A stretch of 64,000 bases of DNA from Gammaproteobacteria bacterium UBA7449 (GCA_002477465.1 DLPV01000026.1:1-64000); one strand, 5' to 3'. Shown: positions 19,523-31,013, numbered from the stretch's first letter. A program made the numbers and translations. The notes: generated by a model not told the origin, from the letters alone.

Positions 19523-19942
19523 ATGAAATATTTACACACAATGGTTCGGGTAACTGACCTGGACAGCTCGCTGGAGTTTTATTGCAAACAACTCGGCCTG
19601 GAGGAACTCCGCCGCTACGACAATGAGCAGGGTCGCTTTAGCCTCATTTTTCTCGCGGCACCTGGCGACACTGAAGCGCAAGTTGAGCTCACCTACAACT
19701 GGGATCCTGAGGAGTATGGTGAAGGCCGAAATTTTGGGCACCTGGCCTATGCCGTTGACGACATCTATGCCCTTTGCCAGCATCTGCAGGATTGCGGCGT
19801 CACTATCAACCGCCCGCCCCGGGATGGCCGCATGGCGTTTGTGCGCTCCCCTGACAACATATCCATAGAACTGCTGCAAAAGGGTGAGCCATTGCCGGCC
19901 AAAGAGCCCTGGGCCTCGATGGAGAACACCGGCAGCTGGTAG
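19523..19942 (+). CDS. gloA: lactoylglutathione lyase (glyoxalase I)
   Basis: A 139-residue VOC-fold enzyme of usual GloA length. It isomerises the methylglyoxal-glutathione adduct to S-lactoylglutathione. The four metal ligands are visible as His5, Glu55, His73 and Glu116. It probably shares the frmA transcript, which makes a two-gene glutathione-dependent aldehyde-detoxification unit. AGGA lies upstream of ATG. Confidence 0.9.
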   Translation: MKYLHTMVRVTDLDSSLEFYCKQLGLEELRRYDNEQGRFSLIFLAAPGDTEAQVELTYNWDPEEYGEGRNFGHLAYAVDDIYALCQHLQDCGVTINRPPRDGRMAFVRSPDNISIELLQKGEPLPAKEPWASMENTGSW

Positions 19943-20073
19943 GCTCAGCTTGAGCTAGCTGCAGGGCTCGTTTATGATACGGGCCCTTCTGAATATCGTC
20001 TCTCATTGGCAGATTCCCTGCCAGGAGAACTCGCCAGCAATCAATAGCACTGCTAGTTACCGGACCAAACGCG

Positions 20074-20955
20074 ATGCAACTACTCGATGGAACTGCCTGT
20101 TCTCAACAAATCCGAAAGGAAATAGCCACAGAGGTTGAGGCCTTAATCACACAGGGAAAAAGAGCACCCCACCTGGCCGCAGTGCTGGTCGGAGACGACG
20201 GTGCCAGCCAGAACTATGTCGGCATGAAAGTTCGTGACTGCGAAGAAGTGGGGTTTGGCTCCACCACCATCCGGCTCGACGCCAACACCACAGAAGACGA
20301 ACTGTTGGCCAAAATCGCAGAACTCAACGCCTATGATGGCATTGATGGCTTTATCGTGCAGTTGCCCTTGCCACCCCAGATCGATGAGAACAAGGTAATC
20401 CTTGCCATCGACCCCAGCAAAGACGTCGATGGCTTTTGCCCGGAAAACGTTGGCAATCTCAGCCTCGGATTACCTACATTCATCTCCGCGACGCCCAATG
20501 GCATCATGGAACTGCTGCGTCGGTATAAGGTGGAGACGGAAGGCAAACACTGTGTCGTCCTGGGCCGCAGCAATATCGTCGGCACTCCTATGGCCGTTTT
20601 GATGTCGCGCAACACCAATCCCGGCAACGCGACAGTGACCATTGCCCACAGCCGCACAAAAAACCTCAAGGAAGTCTGCCTGAGCGCTGATATTCTTATT
20701 GTGGCAATCGGGAAAACCGAGTTTGTTACCGCTGACATGGTTAAACCTGGCGCAGTGGTCATAGACGTTGGTCAAACCAGGGTGCCAGATAGCTCTCGCA
20801 AATCCGGCTTCCGTAATGTCGGTGATGTCGACTTCGAAAACGTCAAGGACAAGTGTTCCTACATCACCTATGTGACCGGTGGCGTCGGCCCAATGACCCG
20901 CGCTTCATTGTTACAGAACACCCTTAAAGCTTGTCAACGCAGATCCAACAGTTAA
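20074..20955 (+). CDS. folD: methylenetetrahydrofolate dehydrogenase / cyclohydrolase FolD
   Basis: A 293-residue bifunctional enzyme interconverting 5,10-methylene-THF and 10-formyl-THF with NADP. The catalytic Tyr48 and Lys52 (YVGMK), the GFIVQLPLP motif, DVDGF and the NADP-binding GRSNIVGTP are all present. It is followed 19 bp downstream by the aminotransferase gene, possibly one operon. The C1-metabolism context fits with the upstream frmA. Confidence 0.95.
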   Translation: MQLLDGTACSQQIRKEIATEVEALITQGKRAPHLAAVLVGDDGASQNYVGMKVRDCEEVGFGSTTIRLDANTTEDELLAKIAELNAYDGIDGFIVQLPLPPQIDENKVILAIDPSKDVDGFCPENVGNLSLGLPTFISATPNGIMELLRRYKVETEGKHCVVLGRSNIVGTPMAVLMSRNTNPGNATVTIAHSRTKNLKEVCLSADILIVAIGKTEFVTADMVKPGAVVIDVGQTRVPDSSRKSGFRNVGDVDFENVKDKCSYITYVTGGVGPMTRASLLQNTLKACQRRSNS

Positions 20956-20974
20956 CACAGATAGAGACAGCCTC

Positions 20975-22171
20975 ATGTTCCAGTCACTTCAGCCGCTTCC
21001 CCCAGACCCTATTCTCGGTTTATCAGCCGCCTATCGCGCAGACGAAAATCCCAAAAAGGTTGATCTAGGCGTGGGCGTTTACAAAGACGCCAATGGCAAA
21101 ACCGCGGTCATGCGCGCGGTAAAGCACGCAGAAGAATTTCTGGTTAATTCTCAGGAAACGAAGGCTTACGTCGGCCCTACCGGTGCTGCCGGCTACAACG
21201 ACATTATTGCCACCATGGTGCTGGGTGAATCGCTGAAACAGTCTCTCGGTGGACGCAGGGTCACCGTGCAAACCCCTGGCGGTTGCGGTGGCTTAAGACT
21301 CGCAGCCGAATTCATCGTGAAGGCGAATGCGGATGCGACAGTCTGGGTGAGCGATCCAACCTGGGCCAACCACGTCCCACTGTTGGGATCCGCCGGCTTG
21401 AAGATTGAACAATATCCCTATTACGACTACGACACCCACTCCGTTCGTTTCGATGAGATGCTGAGCTGCCTGCAGCAGGTTCCCGCCGGTGATCTCGTTT
21501 TACTGCACGGCTGTTGTCACAACCCCAGCGGCGCTGACCTCACCCAGGCGCAGTGGCAAGCCATTAAGGAAGTCGCATTGTCGCAGGGCTTTACAGTGTT
21601 CATTGACCTGGCTTATCAAGGGCTGGGCGATGGATTGGAGCAGGACGTTTACGGCGTCCGCTTGCTGGCCGAAGCCCTGCCAGAGCTCATTGTGGTGAGT
21701 TCCTGCTCAAAGAATTTTGGCCTGTATCGGGAACGCACGGGCGCCCTCACCCTCATTTGTGAAAATGACGCGGCTGCGAGTGCCGCAACCACATTGCTTG
21801 CTGCGGCCGCCCGCGCAAACTACTCCATGCCGCCTGATCACGGTGCCGCTATTGTGCAAACTGTTATGCAGAATCCTGAGCTTCAGGCCGACTGGGATGC
21901 AGAACTCAAGGAAGTGAGGGATCGTATCAATAGCCTGCGCTCTCTGCTGGTTTCAAGTCTGCGCGCGGCAGGGTTAGAGCGAGACTTCAGCTTCATTGAG
22001 CGCGAGAAAGGCATGTTCTCCTTCCTCGGCGTCAACAAGGCTCAAATACAGACACTGATTAATGACTACAGCATCTACCTGGTCGGGTCCAGCCGTATCA
22101 ACGTCGCCAGCATTAACGACAGCAACCTTGACTATCTCGTCGACAGCGTAGCTGCTGTGCTCAAAAGTTGA
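20975..22171 (+). CDS. aspartate/aromatic amino acid aminotransferase (class I)
   Basis: A 398-residue PLP enzyme of the AspC/TyrB family. The PLP lysine is Lys246 (SSCSKNFGLYRERTG), with Asn183 and Asp211 at the cofactor, and the substrate-carboxylate arginine in SSRINVAS near residue 374. It should transaminate aspartate and/or aromatic 2-oxo acids. AspC and TyrB cannot be told apart here; location close to DAHP synthase mildly favours an aromatic role. Confidence 0.9.
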   Translation: MFQSLQPLPPDPILGLSAAYRADENPKKVDLGVGVYKDANGKTAVMRAVKHAEEFLVNSQETKAYVGPTGAAGYNDIIATMVLGESLKQSLGGRRVTVQTPGGCGGLRLAAEFIVKANADATVWVSDPTWANHVPLLGSAGLKIEQYPYYDYDTHSVRFDEMLSCLQQVPAGDLVLLHGCCHNPSGADLTQAQWQAIKEVALSQGFTVFIDLAYQGLGDGLEQDVYGVRLLAEALPELIVVSSCSKNFGLYRERTGALTLICENDAAASAATTLLAAAARANYSMPPDHGAAIVQTVMQNPELQADWDAELKEVRDRINSLRSLLVSSLRAAGLERDFSFIEREKGMFSFLGVNKAQIQTLINDYSIYLVGSSRINVASINDSNLDYLVDSVAAVLKS

Positions 22172-22309
22172 ACTTGTATTTGGGACAGTGAAATAAGTGG
22201 AATACGGTCTTTTGGCTCGGCGCAGCTAGCCATTTCGACTCGCCCCTGTATTCGAATTTGTCAGCAAGTGAAACGCTAAAAGCGAAAACCGCAGCGCAAG
22301 CGTTAAGGT

Positions 22310-22500
22310 CTAGACCTTAACCGCAATCACGTTGGAACTAATGCCTTGGATCACGCAGTTAGTTGTAGCACCGGTAAGCTGCAGCCAGTCACAGTCTTTA
22401 GCATGACTGGCAACAATCACAGCATCCGCATCTAGCTTTTGATTTAGTTAGTAGGCTCACCGTAGACGATGTGAATCCGATCACTGGGAATGATCAGGCC
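22310..22500 (-). pseudogene. remnant of a universal stress protein (UspA type)
   Basis: On the minus strand a frame ending at TAG 22312-22310 reads DADAVIVASHAKDCDWLQL...SSNVIAVKV, which is the typical C-terminal half of a UspA domain. Just upstream, in another frame, IIPSDRIHIVYGEPT matches the preceding strand of the same domain. A frameshift and a TAA separate the two parts, and no N-terminal half is found. This fills most of the 386-bp gap between the aminotransferase and DAHP synthase genes. Confidence 0.55.
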
Positions 22501-22557
22501 TGCCCGCCAATGACAAAGAATTCTAAGGGAGACGAAACTTATGGCGCTTGATCTAAG

Positions 22558-23646
22558 TCAAGCTGAACGAGATTTCAGAGATGGTCCAATCTCAGCCGCG
22601 AAATCCCGCAAGATTTTTGCAGTTGTTTCCCAACTAACACAGGCATCAGTGATTGAGACACCGTATCGTATCTCTTCAAGATCGTCGGGAATCGGTTGAT
22701 TACCTTCCACCAAATTGCTTTCCAACATTACGCCAATGATCGATTCGCTGCCTTGCTGAACCTGTTCTGCAACGGATTTAAGTACATCAAGTTGCTTAGC
22801 GGGATCCTTGCGCGAGTTTCCATGACTGCAATCGATCATGATGTTCTCTTGATGGCCGGCCTTACTTAAAACCTCTTCGCACTCGCGCACATATTGCGCC
22901 TCGTAATTGGGTGATTTACCGCCGCGAAGAATCACATGACAGTGTGGATTACCCTCCGTTCGGAATACTGCAACCTGCCCTTCTCCGGTTACACTGATGA
23001 AGCTGTGATTGGCGGAGGCAGAACGGATACCATTAATTGCAACCATAACATCGCCATCAACATTATTTTTAAAGCCGATGGCTGAGGAAATACCGCTCGC
23101 CAACTTTCGATGGGTAGGTGACTCGGTGGTACGCGCACCGATAGCAGTCCAACTCACCAGGTCTTGCAAGTATTGCGGCGAGATGAGGTCCAGGGCCTCA
23201 ATGGCGATGGGAAGCCCAAGCTCGGCTATTTCCAGCATTAATTTGCGACCAATGCGGATCCCCTGATCTATACGCATACTGCCATCGAGAAAAGGGTCGT
23301 AAATCAAACCCTCCCAGCCAACCGAGGTTCTCGGCTTTTCAAAGTAGACACGCATCAGGATGAGCAAATCATCCGCCAATTCATCTGCCAGAGGCTTTAA
23401 CAGACGCGCGTATTCGAGCGCCTCCTCCGGGTTGTGAATGGAGCAAGGGCCAACCACTACAATCAGACGCTGATCCTCTCGATCAAGTATACCCTTGACT
23501 GAGCGATGCCCTTCTCTCACTGTTTTGAGGGCCTCACCTTCAAGGTGGAACTCTTTTTTCAGATCGTCTGGCGGCGGCAACAACTCGTAACCTGTTATGT
23601 GCAGGTTATGAATTTCTCTCGTGCCTTTTTTGTGCTCCTTACCCAT
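22558..23646 (-). CDS. 3-deoxy-7-phosphoheptulonate synthase (DAHP synthase, class I)
   Basis: A 362-residue first-step enzyme of the shikimate pathway (PEP plus erythrose-4-phosphate). Motifs VVVGPCSIHN, MRVYFEKPRTSVGW, GARTTES, GFKNNVDG, DCSHGNS and GVMLESNLVEGNQ mark the AroF/G/H family. Which feedback type (Phe, Tyr or Trp sensitive) it is cannot be assigned. ATG has GGAG upstream. Confidence 0.95.
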   Translation of the reverse strand: MGKEHKKGTREIHNLHITGYELLPPPDDLKKEFHLEGEALKTVREGHRSVKGILDREDQRLIVVVGPCSIHNPEEALEYARLLKPLADELADDLLILMRVYFEKPRTSVGWEGLIYDPFLDGSMRIDQGIRIGRKLMLEIAELGLPIAIEALDLISPQYLQDLVSWTAIGARTTESPTHRKLASGISSAIGFKNNVDGDVMVAINGIRSASANHSFISVTGEGQVAVFRTEGNPHCHVILRGGKSPNYEAQYVRECEEVLSKAGHQENIMIDCSHGNSRKDPAKQLDVLKSVAEQVQQGSESIIGVMLESNLVEGNQPIPDDLEEIRYGVSITDACVSWETTAKILRDFAAEIGPSLKSRSA

Positions 23647-23841
23647 GGTGGCTCCGGACTTTTTCAGGACTGTGGATTATGGTGGAATCCGTATCTTAAC
23701 TCAAAGCTATTTAGGGTTATTTTGCTGAAATTATTGTGCTAGCCCGTTGTTTCCATTACATTTCCGCCACGATAAGGACACGCGGGCTGCACCGAGCAGC
23801 ATCAGATTGTGAAGCCTGTATCAAACCAAAGCGGAGAGCAA

Positions 23842-24408
23842 ATGCCCAAAGCCAGCGAATTAAAGAAAGGCATGATCGTAGATATCGACGGATCACCACA
23901 TATCGTCAAGCAACTGGAAGCGAAGTCACCTTCTTCACGGGGCGCGGCAACGCTTTACAAAGTGCGCTTCAACAATCTAACCACAGGCCAGAAACTGGAT
24001 AGCTCATTCAAGGGCGAAGATATTCTGAAAGAAGCAGACTGCATGCGAGTTTCAGTCCAATACTCCTATCTGGATGGCGACATCTACTACTTCATGGATG
24101 TGGAGGACTATACCCAGTACGGCCTGAGCGCTGGACAGATCGAAGAGCAGATCCCCTACCTCGTAGAACAACAGGAAGACATCATCGCTCTAATCGTGGA
24201 CGGGCACCTGGCCGCTATTGAACTCCCTCAATCCGTGAATCTGGAGGTTATTGAAACGCCGCCGGCAGTAACGGGTTCCTCAGCTACTAACCGGACCAAA
24301 ACCGCGCAGCTCTCAACCGGCCTCGAAATTCAGGTGCCAGAATATTTGGCGCCAGGTGAAACAGTAAAAGTAAATACCAACACGGGCAAGTTCATGTCGA
24401 GAGCGTAG
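23842..24408 (+). CDS. efpL: elongation factor P-like protein EfpL (YeiP)
   Basis: A 188-residue three-domain EF-P paralogue. The loop SPSSRGAATLYK with Arg33 replaces the modified lysine loop of EF-P and is diagnostic of EfpL/YeiP, which relieves ribosome stalling at proline-containing stretches. The start MPKASELKKG at 23842 is chosen over an upstream in-frame ATG because GGAG is correctly spaced and it matches the family. Convergent with the next gene. Confidence 0.93.
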   Translation: MPKASELKKGMIVDIDGSPHIVKQLEAKSPSSRGAATLYKVRFNNLTTGQKLDSSFKGEDILKEADCMRVSVQYSYLDGDIYYFMDVEDYTQYGLSAGQIEEQIPYLVEQQEDIIALIVDGHLAAIELPQSVNLEVIETPPAVTGSSATNRTKTAQLSTGLEIQVPEYLAPGETVKVNTNTGKFMSRA

Positions 24409-24424
24409 CTTGGGAATTACAGCC

Positions 24425-25240
24425 CTAAAGAAACATCCACAGCAGCAGAGCACAGAAGCCACCACCAGCAAGACCAAGCACTAGACTCAAGCGGTCCTCA
24501 TTGGTCTCATAGGTCCAGTTGGTAGCCGCTGGTTTCTTGCTGCTGCTTAGCTCTTCTTCCAGTTCCGCAAATTCTTCCTCCGACATGGCCATCTCACTTG
24601 CCCCAAGGCTGGCGCGATGGATTGATTCCGTCTCGACCTCCAAGTTGTCGTCGGCATGTCTGGTATCCGTGAACCCTCTCCTCGCAGCGCGGCGATTTAC
24701 GACACTGTCGCCCACATCTGGTTTGGCATTTACCGCAGGGCTCTTGTCAGCACCGGCATGCGACTGACTGTGGGAATCTGCGGAAGCCTGCGCCCGTTTC
24801 GAGGCCGGCTTCGCAGCCACCAGTTCCTTGTCGACAAGTATTTTTCTTGCGTGCTGGTAAGCCTTGGTCGTCGTCGATAAAACCCGTTTTTCCAGGTTTC
24901 TGGACTTGGCAAAACCCAGCAAGGTGAAGCGAGTCCGCGGGTCTTTCAGCACGGTGACCAGGGACTGTTTGAATTTATCACTGCCGACATAGATTTCAGC
25001 GAGTTCGTACTGCTGCTCGAGACTGAGACCACTCTCGGATATAGATTCCCAATTTGCTTTTGTCAGATGCCTGTAGGCAGACAGAATAAAGCAGCGTGCC
25101 TGCTCCAGCAGATACTGCTGACCCAGCGCTTTGTCCAACTCCAGCATCAACTGCCGCAGGCTGGTGGACTCATCGAGGCTGATGCCAAGCGAACTTGCTA
25201 GCTCGGCCTGCTGTGAACTGATTTCCTGATTCGCTGTCAT
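24425..25240 (-). CDS. hypothetical protein with C-terminal membrane anchor
   Basis: 271 residues. The first ~140 are helical (LDESTSLRQLMLELDKALGQ...), with some look of a response or heat-shock accessory domain but nothing I can name. Residues ~145-235 are polar, low-complexity and likely disordered. The last ~20 (LVLGLAGGGFCALLLWMFL) form a single membrane helix at the extreme C-terminus, i.e. a tail-anchored protein. Last gene of a three-gene minus-strand cluster (DUF2007, lipase, this). Confidence 0.65.
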   Translation of the reverse strand: MTANQEISSQQAELASSLGISLDESTSLRQLMLELDKALGQQYLLEQARCFILSAYRHLTKANWESISESGLSLEQQYELAEIYVGSDKFKQSLVTVLKDPRTRFTLLGFAKSRNLEKRVLSTTTKAYQHARKILVDKELVAAKPASKRAQASADSHSQSHAGADKSPAVNAKPDVGDSVVNRRAARRGFTDTRHADDNLEVETESIHRASLGASEMAMSEEEFAELEEELSSSKKPAATNWTYETNEDRLSLVLGLAGGGFCALLLWMFL

Positions 25241-25243
25241 GTT

Positions 25244-25948
25244 TTATTGGGGAATGAAATTTCCAGTCTTCAAATAGTGGATAGTTTGATCAATCAAGTG
25301 ATTATTGCGCATCATGATTGTGTGCATCACCGGTAGTACTAGGTGCTCATCCATGCCAACGACACGGGTGCTTTCGACCGTGACCACGCTATCGTTTTTG
25401 CCCTCTAAGAAAAGCGCTGCCAGCGGATTGACGTTGACATCACCAGCGATAACGCCAAGCTCAAACTGCACCGGCCCCAGTTTGGAGAAAATACTATCGG
25501 GCCCCGTGCCCAGCACATCAGCTGCTGGTCCCAGCAGCGCCCAACCCGGCACGCGACGCATTCTATCCACCAATGCGGTGCCCTGATTGGGTGGCCCCAG
25601 CATGACAACTCTGCCCAACTGTGGCAGAGTTTCGCTATCCAGGTACTGGCGAACCAGTATGCCGCCCAGAGAATGGGTTACAAAATGAACCTTGGATACC
25701 TGCTGTTCATCGCAGGCCGACAAACCGCGGCCTATGGCTTCCTCGGCCAGAAATTCAATCTCATCGCGTCGCGACGGATATGTGATATTCACTGCAAGAA
25801 AACCCGATCGGGCAAGCTTCCGTTCGAGTTCCACCATAGAATTGGAGACGCGGGCCAGGCCATGAAGCAGCACCACGCATTCCTTGTTGCTCGCCAGGCT
25901 AGTCTCACACAGCGACAAGAGCAGCAGAAAAACGGCAGTTACTCGCAT
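25244..25948 (-). CDS. secreted alpha/beta hydrolase, lipase-like
   Basis: About 234 residues with an N-terminal signal peptide (MRVTAVFLLLLSLCETSLA). The nucleophile elbow THSLGG (GxSxG-type HSLGG) and VVLLHGLARVSNSM oxyanion region identify an alpha/beta hydrolase of the EstA/PGAP1-like group. The C-terminal His is in VLPVMHTIMM. The substrate (acyl ester) is unknown. A TTG at 25960 would overlap the upstream stop; ATG 25948 gives a cleaner signal peptide. Confidence 0.82.
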   Translation of the reverse strand: MRVTAVFLLLLSLCETSLASNKECVVLLHGLARVSNSMVELERKLARSGFLAVNITYPSRRDEIEFLAEEAIGRGLSACDEQQVSKVHFVTHSLGGILVRQYLDSETLPQLGRVVMLGPPNQGTALVDRMRRVPGWALLGPAADVLGTGPDSIFSKLGPVQFELGVIAGDVNVNPLAALFLEGKNDSVVTVESTRVVGMDEHLVLPVMHTIMMRNNHLIDQTIHYLKTGNFIPQ

Positions 25949-25956
25949 ACCGAAGC

Positions 25957-26292
25957 TCAAGTCAGCCCCGAAGCCGGCTCACAGCCCGGCACTGACTGAC
26001 AGTTCCAACAAACCGCGAAAGTGCCTGAGATATCTTCGCCGCAGGCATCGCAGGTCCAATCCTTCATTTCCTCTGATTCAAGCTTTTCCATTTCTTTGAC
26101 CAGGCGTTCCGCATACTGATAGTAGAGTGCATTCACTACCCAAACCTCACCCATACATTCAGTGACCGGGATCTCCCCGGCTATGCTGTACAGACGGTCA
26201 TTACGAGTCACCACATCTATACCCTGCTGTTCCAGCATATTTTTGACATGCCAGACCAGGGCGATATTGTTATTGGAATAGACCTTTTTCAT
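25957..26292 (-). CDS. DUF2007 protein with C-terminal zinc ribbon
   Basis: 111 residues. Residues 1-70 (MKKVYSNNNIALVWHVKNMLEQQGIDVVTRN...) are the DUF2007 putative signal-transducing domain. Residues 80-105 carry CDACGEDI...CWNCQSVPGC, a probable zinc ribbon. Function unknown. AGGTG precedes ATG. It starts the cluster that includes the lipase-like gene. Confidence 0.85.
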   Translation of the reverse strand: MKKVYSNNNIALVWHVKNMLEQQGIDVVTRNDRLYSIAGEIPVTECMGEVWVVNALYYQYAERLVKEMEKLESEEMKDWTCDACGEDISGTFAVCWNCQSVPGCEPASGLT

Positions 26293-26362
26293 CCAAACAC
26301 CTGCACACCTAATTACCGAGTGTGCTTGAGATTATAACGTTGAATCGTGCCGTAAAAATGCC

Positions 26363-27949
26363 TTAGCGGTAGATATGCCTCCAGCGCAATCCGCCCAGCA
26401 GCAACACCAGCACATAGACAATTACGCTGCCCCCTACTGCAACAGCTAGCTTCGCGACTCTTGCCAACACAGAAAGACTCTCCCAAACCTCCCATGGATC
26501 GGCGCTAAAGAGAATAAATGCGACCATAGCGACATTCGCCAGGCCTAATTGCAGCAAATATTTCAGCCAGCCTGACTGCCACAGAAAAACCTGGTCCTGG
26601 CGCAGAAACCACAATAGCAAGCCAGCATTCACGAAGGCAGCAAGACTGGTCGCCAGCGCCAGGCCTACGTGGGCCAAACCGGCCAGGTAGAAAGTGATAT
26701 TCAGGATCATGTTTATTGCCATAGCAATGATCCCGATGCGCACTGGTGTCGATGTGTTCTGTCGGGCATAAAACCCCGGCGCAAAAATCTTAACGCTCAT
26801 AAAAGCAAGCAAACCAACAGCATAGGCACGCAAACTACCGGCCGAACTAATGACATCGCTGCGAGGAAAATTATCATTCTGAAACAGCGTGATCAGCAGC
26901 GGCTCCGCCAGCAGAATCAGGCCCAGGGAGGCTGGAATCGCGATTAGACAGACCAGTCGCAGCGCCCAGTCCAGGGTTTCGGCGAAGGCCTGTACCGACG
27001 ATTCGGCGTGCTGTCTCGATAGACTGGGCAACACCACAATCGCAATGGCAATGCCAAAAGTACCCAAAGGCAGTTCCATCAGGCGGTCCGAATAATAAAG
27101 CCAGGACACGCTGCCAGTTACCAGCAACGACGCAATGACAGTGTCCAGCAGCAGGTTAATCTGACTCACGGAGGCACCAAACAGAGCCGGCAGCATCAGT
27201 TTTTTAATTCTGGCGACACCCTCTTTATCATTCCCAAAAACCGGCTTCGGCAGGAGCTTGAGACGAATGAGAAAAGGCAGCTGAAAGAACAACTGCGCGA
27301 ACCCGGCCAGCAGGACAGCCCACGCCAAGGCCAATTCCGGTTGCCTCAGGTACGGCGCCAGCAGAAACGAACAGAAAATCAGGGAGATGTTGAGCAAGGC
27401 CGGGGTCAGTGCCGGGACAGCAAATCGACCATAGCTATTCAATATTGCGCTGCACAGTGCCGTCATCGATATCAATAGCAGATAGGGGAACGTAACGCGC
27501 AGCATTTCAACAAACAGTGCGAATTTCTGTGGCTCATCGGTGAATCCGTAAGCGATTGGCACGGCGACATAGGGCGCGGCGATAAGCACGAACACGGTGA
27601 GCAGGAGCAGGAATCCACCCAGACTTGCTGCCACCGAATTCAGCAAGGCCTGGACGGCGGCATGAGGTCGCTGACTGCGATACTCGGACAAGATGGGCAC
27701 GAAAGCCTGGTTAAATGCGCCTTCCGCAAAAAGACGCCGCATGAAATTCGGTATCTTGTTGGCGAGGAAGAAAGCGTCTGTGGCGTCAGTGGTGCCGAAC
27801 ACCCTGGCGATGACGATATCTCGCACCAGGCCCAGCACGCGGGACACCATGGTCATGGACCCGGTGATACCGCTGGATTTTAGCAAGCTGCCACGAGCCT
27901 TATCAGGGGCTGCCTCACTTTCTTGCTGCTGTTGTGTGTCCACTGTCAT
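26363..27949 (-). CDS. murJ: lipid II flippase MurJ
   Basis: About 528 residues with fourteen predicted helices, MOP superfamily. GITGSMTMVSRVLGLVRDIVIARVFG and TDAFFLANKIPNFMRRLFAEGAFNQAFVPIL are diagnostic of MurJ, which moves lipid II to the periplasmic face for peptidoglycan synthesis. ATG 27949 (MTVDTQQQQ) is preferred to TTG 27997. It is divergent from rpsT as in Pseudomonas, but ribF and ileS do not follow it here. Confidence 0.95.
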   Translation of the reverse strand: MTVDTQQQQESEAAPDKARGSLLKSSGITGSMTMVSRVLGLVRDIVIARVFGTTDATDAFFLANKIPNFMRRLFAEGAFNQAFVPILSEYRSQRPHAAVQALLNSVAASLGGFLLLLTVFVLIAAPYVAVPIAYGFTDEPQKFALFVEMLRVTFPYLLLISMTALCSAILNSYGRFAVPALTPALLNISLIFCSFLLAPYLRQPELALAWAVLLAGFAQLFFQLPFLIRLKLLPKPVFGNDKEGVARIKKLMLPALFGASVSQINLLLDTVIASLLVTGSVSWLYYSDRLMELPLGTFGIAIAIVVLPSLSRQHAESSVQAFAETLDWALRLVCLIAIPASLGLILLAEPLLITLFQNDNFPRSDVISSAGSLRAYAVGLLAFMSVKIFAPGFYARQNTSTPVRIGIIAMAINMILNITFYLAGLAHVGLALATSLAAFVNAGLLLWFLRQDQVFLWQSGWLKYLLQLGLANVAMVAFILFSADPWEVWESLSVLARVAKLAVAVGGSVIVYVLVLLLGGLRWRHIYR

Positions 27950-28090
27950 AGGGATGCAGTCGCTCGGCCTGAATTGAATGCCGGCCGGCCCGGTCAAAAA
28001 TCAGAATACATTCTTAACTTTATCAGATTAGTTATTGATTTCGTTAAATATTTAACAGAGACAAAGGTGCTTGGTGTGCATCTTTTCATA

Positions 28091-28119
28091 TTGACATCAA
28101 TAGGTGAAAACGGCATAGT
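28091..28119 (+). promoter_or_regulatory. sigma70-type promoter of rpsT
   Basis: TTGACA at 28091-28096, a 17-bp spacer, and CATAGT at 28114-28119, about 120 bp before the rpsT start. Position and match are good for a housekeeping promoter. Confidence 0.55.
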
Positions 28120-28237
28120 GTCGCTCCTTCGAACATGGGCCAGTTTTGACTGCCCCGACGAACAGAATCAGGCCTCAGCAAAACAGCAAATGAGCGTCGT
28201 ATTTAAGAGCTAAATCGCTAAATCTAAGGAGCATAAA

Positions 28238-28501
28238 TTGGCTAACTCTCCACAAGCCCGTAAACGCGCCCGTCAGGGGGAAACTCGACGACGTCACAAT
28301 GCATCGTTCCGTTCCATGGTGCGCACCTACATCAAGAAGGTCGATGCAGCCATCGCTGGTGGTGACCACGGTGCTGCCACTGCAGCCTACAATGAGGCCG
28401 TCCCAGTGATCGATCGCATGGCCGACAAAGGCATCATTCACAAAAACAAGGCGGCACGACACAAGAGCAGATTAAATTCTGCAGTAAAGGGTCTCAAGTA
28501 G
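28238..28501 (+). CDS. rpsT: 30S ribosomal protein S20
   Basis: An 87-residue basic protein beginning (L/M)[21 protein letters not shown], typical S20, binding 16S rRNA in the 30S body. The start is TTG at 28238 with AAGGAG upstream. E. coli rpsT also uses UUG, which is linked to autoregulation. It stands alone, with its own promoter and terminator. Confidence 0.96.
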   Translation: MANSPQARKRARQGETRRRHNASFRSMVRTYIKKVDAAIAGGDHGAATAAYNEAVPVIDRMADKGIIHKNKAARHKSRLNSAVKGLK

Positions 28502-28524
28502 GACCCGGTGCTGCAATAACTCTG

Positions 28525-28552
28525 AAAAACCGGCCTCTGGCCGGTTTTTTTT
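28525..28552 (+). terminator. rho-independent terminator of rpsT
   Basis: An AACCGGCC/GGCCGGTT stem with loop TCT followed by eight T residues, 25 bp after the rpsT stop. It separates rpsT from the convergent proB. Confidence 0.9.
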
Positions 28553-28596
28553 GGCTGGCTGAAAACCTGCTGCCGCTGCTACGTTTGGATATGCAG

Positions 28597-29718
28597 TTAT
28601 CGCGACAGGATGAGGTTATCCCTATGTATCACCTCTTCCTCACCCCCGTATCCCAGCAGCGCTTCAATCTGGTCACTGCTCTTGCCGCAAAGTTTGGCGA
28701 TTTCTGCCGCGTCATAATTCACCAGCCCCCGCGCAACTTCGACTCCCTCAGTGGTAACACAGGCCACGACATCACCGCGCCTGAACTTTCCTGTGACACG
28801 CTGCACGCCAACCGCCAGCAGGCTTTTACCCGAGTTGCAAAGCACATTCACCGCCCCCGCATCAAGTTGCAGGGTGCCGGCAACCGTTAACTGGCCGGCC
28901 AACCACTGCTTGCGCGCCGTCATCGGTTCACTATCAGCGGTGAGCAAGGTACCGAGTTCCTCGCCGGAGGCAATCCTGGCGAGAATATCCTCGAAGCGGC
29001 CATTGGCGATAATCGTGTCGGTGCCTGAGCGTGCCGCTAATTTGGCTGCACTTAATTTGGATTGCATACCGCCTCTGCCCAGGCTACTGCCCGCGCCAGC
29101 CATTGCCGCCAGGCTTTCGTCGTGGGCCGAGGCGACAGACACCAACTCTGCATCTTCGTGACCGCGGGGATCGGCCGTGAAGAGACCATCCTGGTCCGTT
29201 AGAATCACCATGGCGTCTGCGTTAGTGAGGTTCGCCACCAGCGCGGCCAAGGTATCGTTGTCGCCAAAGCACAATTCCGCCGTGGCCACGGTGTCATTTT
29301 CATTGACCACGGGCAGCGTCCCTAGTTCGAGCAAGGTAGTCAGGGTACTGCGCGCATTCAGATAACGCGTGCGGTCGGAGAGATCCTCATGGCTCAGCAG
29401 AATCTGTGCCGCATGCACACCATGCTCCATAAAGCAGGATTCATAGGCCTGGATCACGCCCATCTGACCTACAGCGGCAGCCGCTTGTTGCATATGGATT
29501 TCCCGCGGTCGCGACTTCAGGCTCAGTCGACTTACCCCTTCCGCGACCGCACCACTTGAAACCAGTACCAGTTTAATGCCAGCGCCTTGAAGCGCCACCA
29601 ATTGTCGCGCCCAGTTTGCGATCGCCTGCCGATCCAGTCCCAAACCGTTATTGGTTACCAGGGAACTACCCACTTTAACTACCCAACGGCGACCCTCTAT
29701 AAATTTATCCCTGCTCAT
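28597..29718 (-). CDS. proB: glutamate 5-kinase
   Basis: A 373-residue enzyme that phosphorylates glutamate at the gamma-carboxyl, the first step of proline synthesis. The amino-acid kinase domain ([54 protein letters not shown]) occupies residues 1-255 and the PUA domain the rest. The order rplU-rpmA-obgE-proB is the conserved gammaproteobacterial operon. Confidence 0.96.
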   Translation of the reverse strand: MSRDKFIEGRRWVVKVGSSLVTNNGLGLDRQAIANWARQLVALQGAGIKLVLVSSGAVAEGVSRLSLKSRPREIHMQQAAAAVGQMGVIQAYESCFMEHGVHAAQILLSHEDLSDRTRYLNARSTLTTLLELGTLPVVNENDTVATAELCFGDNDTLAALVANLTNADAMVILTDQDGLFTADPRGHEDAELVSVASAHDESLAAMAGAGSSLGRGGMQSKLSAAKLAARSGTDTIIANGRFEDILARIASGEELGTLLTADSEPMTARKQWLAGQLTVAGTLQLDAGAVNVLCNSGKSLLAVGVQRVTGKFRRGDVVACVTTEGVEVARGLVNYDAAEIAKLCGKSSDQIEALLGYGGEEEVIHRDNLILSR

Positions 29719-29757
29719 GACTCTAGTTTCTATTCCTGTGTTGACTCGCGCTAGCTG

Positions 29758-30996
<1,239 letters not shown>

Positions 30997-31013
30997 CTCT
31001 AAACGCTTGCGAT

